Shown here in pieces: positions 61,831 through 64,000 of a DNA stretch of 64,000 bases. The stretch is taken from assembly GCF_000452705.1 (NCBI RefSeq), contig NZ_CP007014.1:1550001-1614000 (forward strand), written 5' to 3'. The notes below the pieces were generated by a model, which saw nothing but the letters and a program-made list of their open reading frames with translations, was not told where the DNA came from and searched no databases. This DNA is from Pseudomonas syringae CC1557. Its GTDB lineage: Bacteria; Pseudomonadota; Gammaproteobacteria; Pseudomonadales; Pseudomonadaceae. How positions within the stretch are numbered: position 1 is the stretch's first letter; every line of letters starts with the position of its first letter. The position numbers were made by a program, and so were the translations under genes.

Positions 61831-62265
61831 TTATAGCGAACCCGCCAGCTTGGTCTCAAGCACGCCTTCCTTGCCTTCAACTTCTGGCACCAGGTGGAGT
61901 TGGCTGCGCGCATAGCCGAACCCCATTTTCACCTCCTGCCACACATAGACGTTCTTCCCAGCCTGGGTGTTGATCTTGAGCATTGTCAGATTCTCGGCAT
62001 CGGAGCCGATCGTGTGGCTGCCCGATGGCACTTCCGCGACAAGGTAGGTATTAGCCGCCGTAGCGCCGATCACGCGCCCATCGACTGTCACAGTCATTTT
62101 GATGGCCGCACCCATGGTCTCGTTGCGGTAGATGTAGACGCGGGACATATCCGGTACGGTACCGAAGCGCTTCATTTCAATATCGGCCGCCGGATCGCCC
62201 ATGGGCACGGACGCGCAGCCGTGTAGTGCGCCAACAAGAGCGATTGCTCCTAGAACCTTTTTCAT
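61831..62265 (-). CDS. DUF2846-domain lipoprotein
   Basis: A 144-residue protein with a lipobox signal peptide (LVGALHGC, Cys17), then the DUF2846 beta domain: VYIYRNETMGAAIKMTVTVDG, in part YIYRNETMGAAIKMTV, and EVPSGSHTIGSDAENLTM. Anchored to the outer or inner membrane by lipid. Such genes often travel with phage or island cargo. The function is unknown. Confidence 0.85.
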   Translation of the reverse strand: MKKVLGAIALVGALHGCASVPMGDPAADIEMKRFGTVPDMSRVYIYRNETMGAAIKMTVTVDGRVIGATAANTYLVAEVPSGSHTIGSDAENLTMLKINTQAGKNVYVWQEVKMGFGYARSQLHLVPEVEGKEGVLETKLAGSL

Positions 62266-62821
62266 CTGATGTCCCTATCTCTGGAGTAAATGGCTGATTG
62301 CCATACTGCGAGGTTTTATACCCTCGTCAGCCGCTGATTACCATCCTTCACCTGGCCTCCCGTTTCGGTAGGGCAGGTATTCCCCCATTAAAGGGGTATT
62401 TACGGTGATGGCGCAGATCGGCTCCATCCCCCACTGGGGGCTCGCCCCCTAATCTAGATGTGAGCAGTTCTGCGCGCATCTAAACGTGAGCCAAGGATCA
62501 CTTTTACGATCTGCTCGCGAAAGGGGGTCATTCTTTGAAACCACACCCTTCTGGATCTCGAATGCGAAACTACCGACATCCCGATAGATACCGGAAAACC
62601 TTCTGGCATCTCAAAGTGGGATTTTTCCACTTCGCTCCTGCTGATAGATCGGCTTGGGTTCCAGCCGATCTATCAGCACCACGAGCGTAGTGCTCGGCAC
62701 AGGTGAAGACGCAGCCGCTCGCTGATCGCAATCTGCCTGAGTCGACCGGGCCAAAATCTCGACTCGGTCGGTTAGCGGATAAGTTCTCATATCCTTGATG
62801 CCCTATTCAGCATCTGCGCAG
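62266..62821. other. Long island spacer without a gene
   Basis: About 550 bases with scattered direct and inverted repeats. CTGATAGATCGGC and GCCGATCTATCAG (62641-62676, extending to 15 base pairs) form a perfect hairpin near the middle. CCCCCATTAAAGGGG-type and TCCCCCACTGGGGGC-type short palindromes occur near 62384 and 62428. No credible gene is seen. Confidence 0.7.
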
Positions 62822-63088
62822 TTAGTCATCCACACAGAGCGCCATCGCTATGAACCAGCCAGCAAATATAGCGGCAACTGCTGCAGACTGGTTTAGTGAA
62901 GCTGAATACCTGGTTAGCGCTTCAGCAACTGCCGGGCTCGCCCCAATAGCGGTCATCTGAGCACTTGCCGAATTCATCCAGCAAACCCCAGAAAAAAGCG
63001 ATGCAAGCGGGATCAATGCTGCTAGGATTTTCTTCGTAAGCACTCTAATTATAAAAATTATTTGAAATCTCGCTTTAAACATTTCCAT
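62822..63088 (-). CDS. Small secreted or membrane protein (88 residues), uncertain
   Basis: The product has an N-terminal hydrophobic stretch (IFIIRVLTKKILAALIPLAS), a possible signal-peptidase site (NSASAQ), and a second helix (AAVAAIFAGWFIAMALC). The ribosome site is weak and no family is recognised. It may be a remnant of the surrounding island. Confidence 0.4.
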   Translation of the reverse strand: MEMFKARFQIIFIIRVLTKKILAALIPLASLFSGVCWMNSASAQMTAIGASPAVAEALTRYSASLNQSAAVAAIFAGWFIAMALCVDD

Positions 63089-63145
63089 GTCTCGGCAGCA
63101 ACGTGCTTTGCATTAGGGGCTGCAATTATTTTGCATACCCCGTTG

Positions 63146-63193
63146 CGTTACCACTCACGCTAGAGCATTAACTCTTCATCGTAAGTGGTAACG
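63146..63193. promoter_or_regulatory. Inverted repeat operator-like site
   Basis: CGTTACCACT (63146-63155) and AGTGGTAACG (63184-63193) are perfect 10-base inverted repeats spaced 28 bases, just upstream of the broken small gene at 63202. The second arm abuts its ribosome site (ACGGAGATCAT), so binding there would block expression. Confidence 0.5.
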
Positions 63194-63201
63194 GAGATCA
63201 T

Positions 63202-63435
63202 ATGAAAGACGAAGAAGCCCCAAAACAGCAAATGTCGGCAGCCAAGTGACAGAGGCTTTTCAAGGAGCGTCAACGGGCTGCAGGCTTCAAGCACACAACG
63301 GTATGGATTCACGAGGAGACAGCGAAGGACGGGATCAAGGCGGCACGTAAAGGCGAGCCACTGGCACCAATGGGTTCACTAAACGATGTTCTGCCGAAAA
63401 CGTCATGTCACTGTCCGGCTCCCGTCGGGCGGTGA
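63202..63435 (+). pseudogene. Small island gene with in-frame TGA
   Basis: ACGGAG precedes an ATG; 15 codons (KDEEAPKQQMSAAK after Met) are followed by TGA (63247-63249) and then 61 codons in the same frame: QRLFKERQRAAGFKHTTVWI, HEETAKDGIKAARKGEP, ending 63435. Continuity in frame and a typical gene-like composition on both sides indicate one gene interrupted by the stop. Phage-borne relatives have a residue such as Arg or Trp at this position; no function is known. Confidence 0.65.
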
Positions 63436-63443
63436 CGTTTCGT

Positions 63444-64000
63444 TCAAGCCTTGGCTGTTTTCTTGGGGGCAGGCTCATCAGGATCAATAGCCAGCGCGTC
63501 GCCCCCGAGGCTACGTGTCAGCTCAAGTGCAGCATTCTGGAAGAGTGGGCAGAAGGTCTGAGCCTGATCAGCCGTCAGCCGACTCGCCGGGCCGGACAGC
63601 ACCAACGCTCCTATCAGGCTTTCACCTGCGCCGAAGATAGGCAATGCCATCGATGATGCGTGAGGATCGGTTGCTCCTACCGAGTACATGGGTTTTATCA
63701 TCATCGTCGCCATGGCATAGGGGATACGCAATGCTTGCGCCCCTGCAGCGGCATCCATCGGGCGGGTGTCGCCTGGCTGCATGTGCAGTCGCAAGTGATG
63801 AGGTGAGTTGACCCGGTACAGACACATTCGGTATGCGCCATGCCTCACATAGAAGGATGCGGTCTCTCCCGTTTCTTGTGTCAGCCTATGCAGCAACGGC
63901 GTGATATGTCGCTCTAGATCCAGTCCATCCTGATAGACGGTGTTTAGCCTCATGATTTCGGTCGCCAACTGGTAGCGGCCATCGGCCATGCGCGTGATCA
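63444..64000 (-). CDS. IclR-family transcriptional regulator, partial
   Basis: About 185 codons visible; the frame stays open to the window end, so the N-terminal winged helix lies beyond 64000. The visible part is the IclR effector domain: RYQLATEIMRL, YVRHGAYRMCLYRVNSPHHL, AAAGAQALRIPYA and SMALPIFGAGESLIGALVLSG. The inducer is unknown. It lies nine bases from the end of the broken small gene, transcribed towards it. Confidence 0.88.
   Translation of the reverse strand, partial: ITRMADGRYQLATEIMRLNTVYQDGLDLERHITPLLHRLTQETGETASFYVRHGAYRMCLYRVNSPHHLRLHMQPGDTRPMDAAAGAQALRIPYAMATMMIKPMYSVGATDPHASSMALPIFGAGESLIGALVLSGPASRLTADQAQTFCPLFQNAALELTRSLGGDALAIDPDEPAPKKTAKA

Overview
This window comes from the chromosome of a fluorescent pseudomonad, most likely of the Pseudomonas syringae group. 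Coding density is high and codon use is GC-rich. Almost every gene resembles a Pseudomonas protein, including AmrZ, PhhABR, the aot and aru arginine genes with a two-subunit arginine succinyltransferase, 3-mercaptopropionate dioxygenase and RsmA/CsrA. Species-level placement is inference.

Layout. 1-380: tRNA-Gly/tRNA-Glu/tRNA-Gly cluster and terminators. 387-2202: pirin with a divergent LysR regulator. 2217-9103: organosulfur block made of an SfnB/DszC-like flavoenzyme, a sulfonate-type binding protein, a four-domain rhodanese with a thiol dioxygenase, a LysR regulator and an SsuD-like monooxygenase. 9347-10923: SelT/W/H-like protein, metallophosphoesterase, DUF962 membrane protein. 10960-12440: an unusual array of long repeats with a three-way-junction palindrome. 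12485-18463: TrkH, nitroreductase, a CpxR/Spy/CpxA-like stress system, YciI, YciB. 18529-25567: TrpH, YciO, ScpA, ScpB, DUF1289, RluB, an AroP-like permease, ArfB. 25633-27384: MFS transporter and two small genes. 27601-30667: phenylalanine hydroxylase operon phhAB and divergent regulator phhR. 30737-33304: DUF2790 protein and acetyl-CoA synthetase with a sigma-54-like promoter.

33834-47043 is a complete arginine uptake and catabolism locus. It holds the aotJQMOP transporter, the regulator argR and the succinyltransferase pathway aruCFGDB-(small protein)-aruE. Sequences matching the Pseudomonas ArgR half-site pattern TGTCGC-N8-AA lie before aotJ and aruC, so ArgR probably couples uptake to breakdown to glutamate. 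47261-48064: an FMN riboswitch ahead of a type-2 lumazine synthase (RibH2). 48279-56546: threonine aldolase, alaS, lysC, csrA, tRNA-Ser, two identical tRNA-Arg(ACG), a DUF4124 protein and mgtE. 56710-58268: amrZ and two small membrane-associated proteins.

From tRNA-Arg(CCT) at 58269 the window changes character and looks like an accessory or decaying island. It contains a SEC-C zinc-motif protein of unknown function, a serine recombinase broken by an in-frame TGA and next to res-like repeats, and a coiled-coil membrane protein of unknown family. It also contains a truncated phage tail-assembly gene, a DUF2846 lipoprotein, long non-coding spacers, a second small gene broken by TGA, and an IclR-family regulator running off the end. 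The most unusual material in the window is the SEC-C and coiled-coil genes, the three-way-junction repeat array, and the riboswitch-controlled RibH2.
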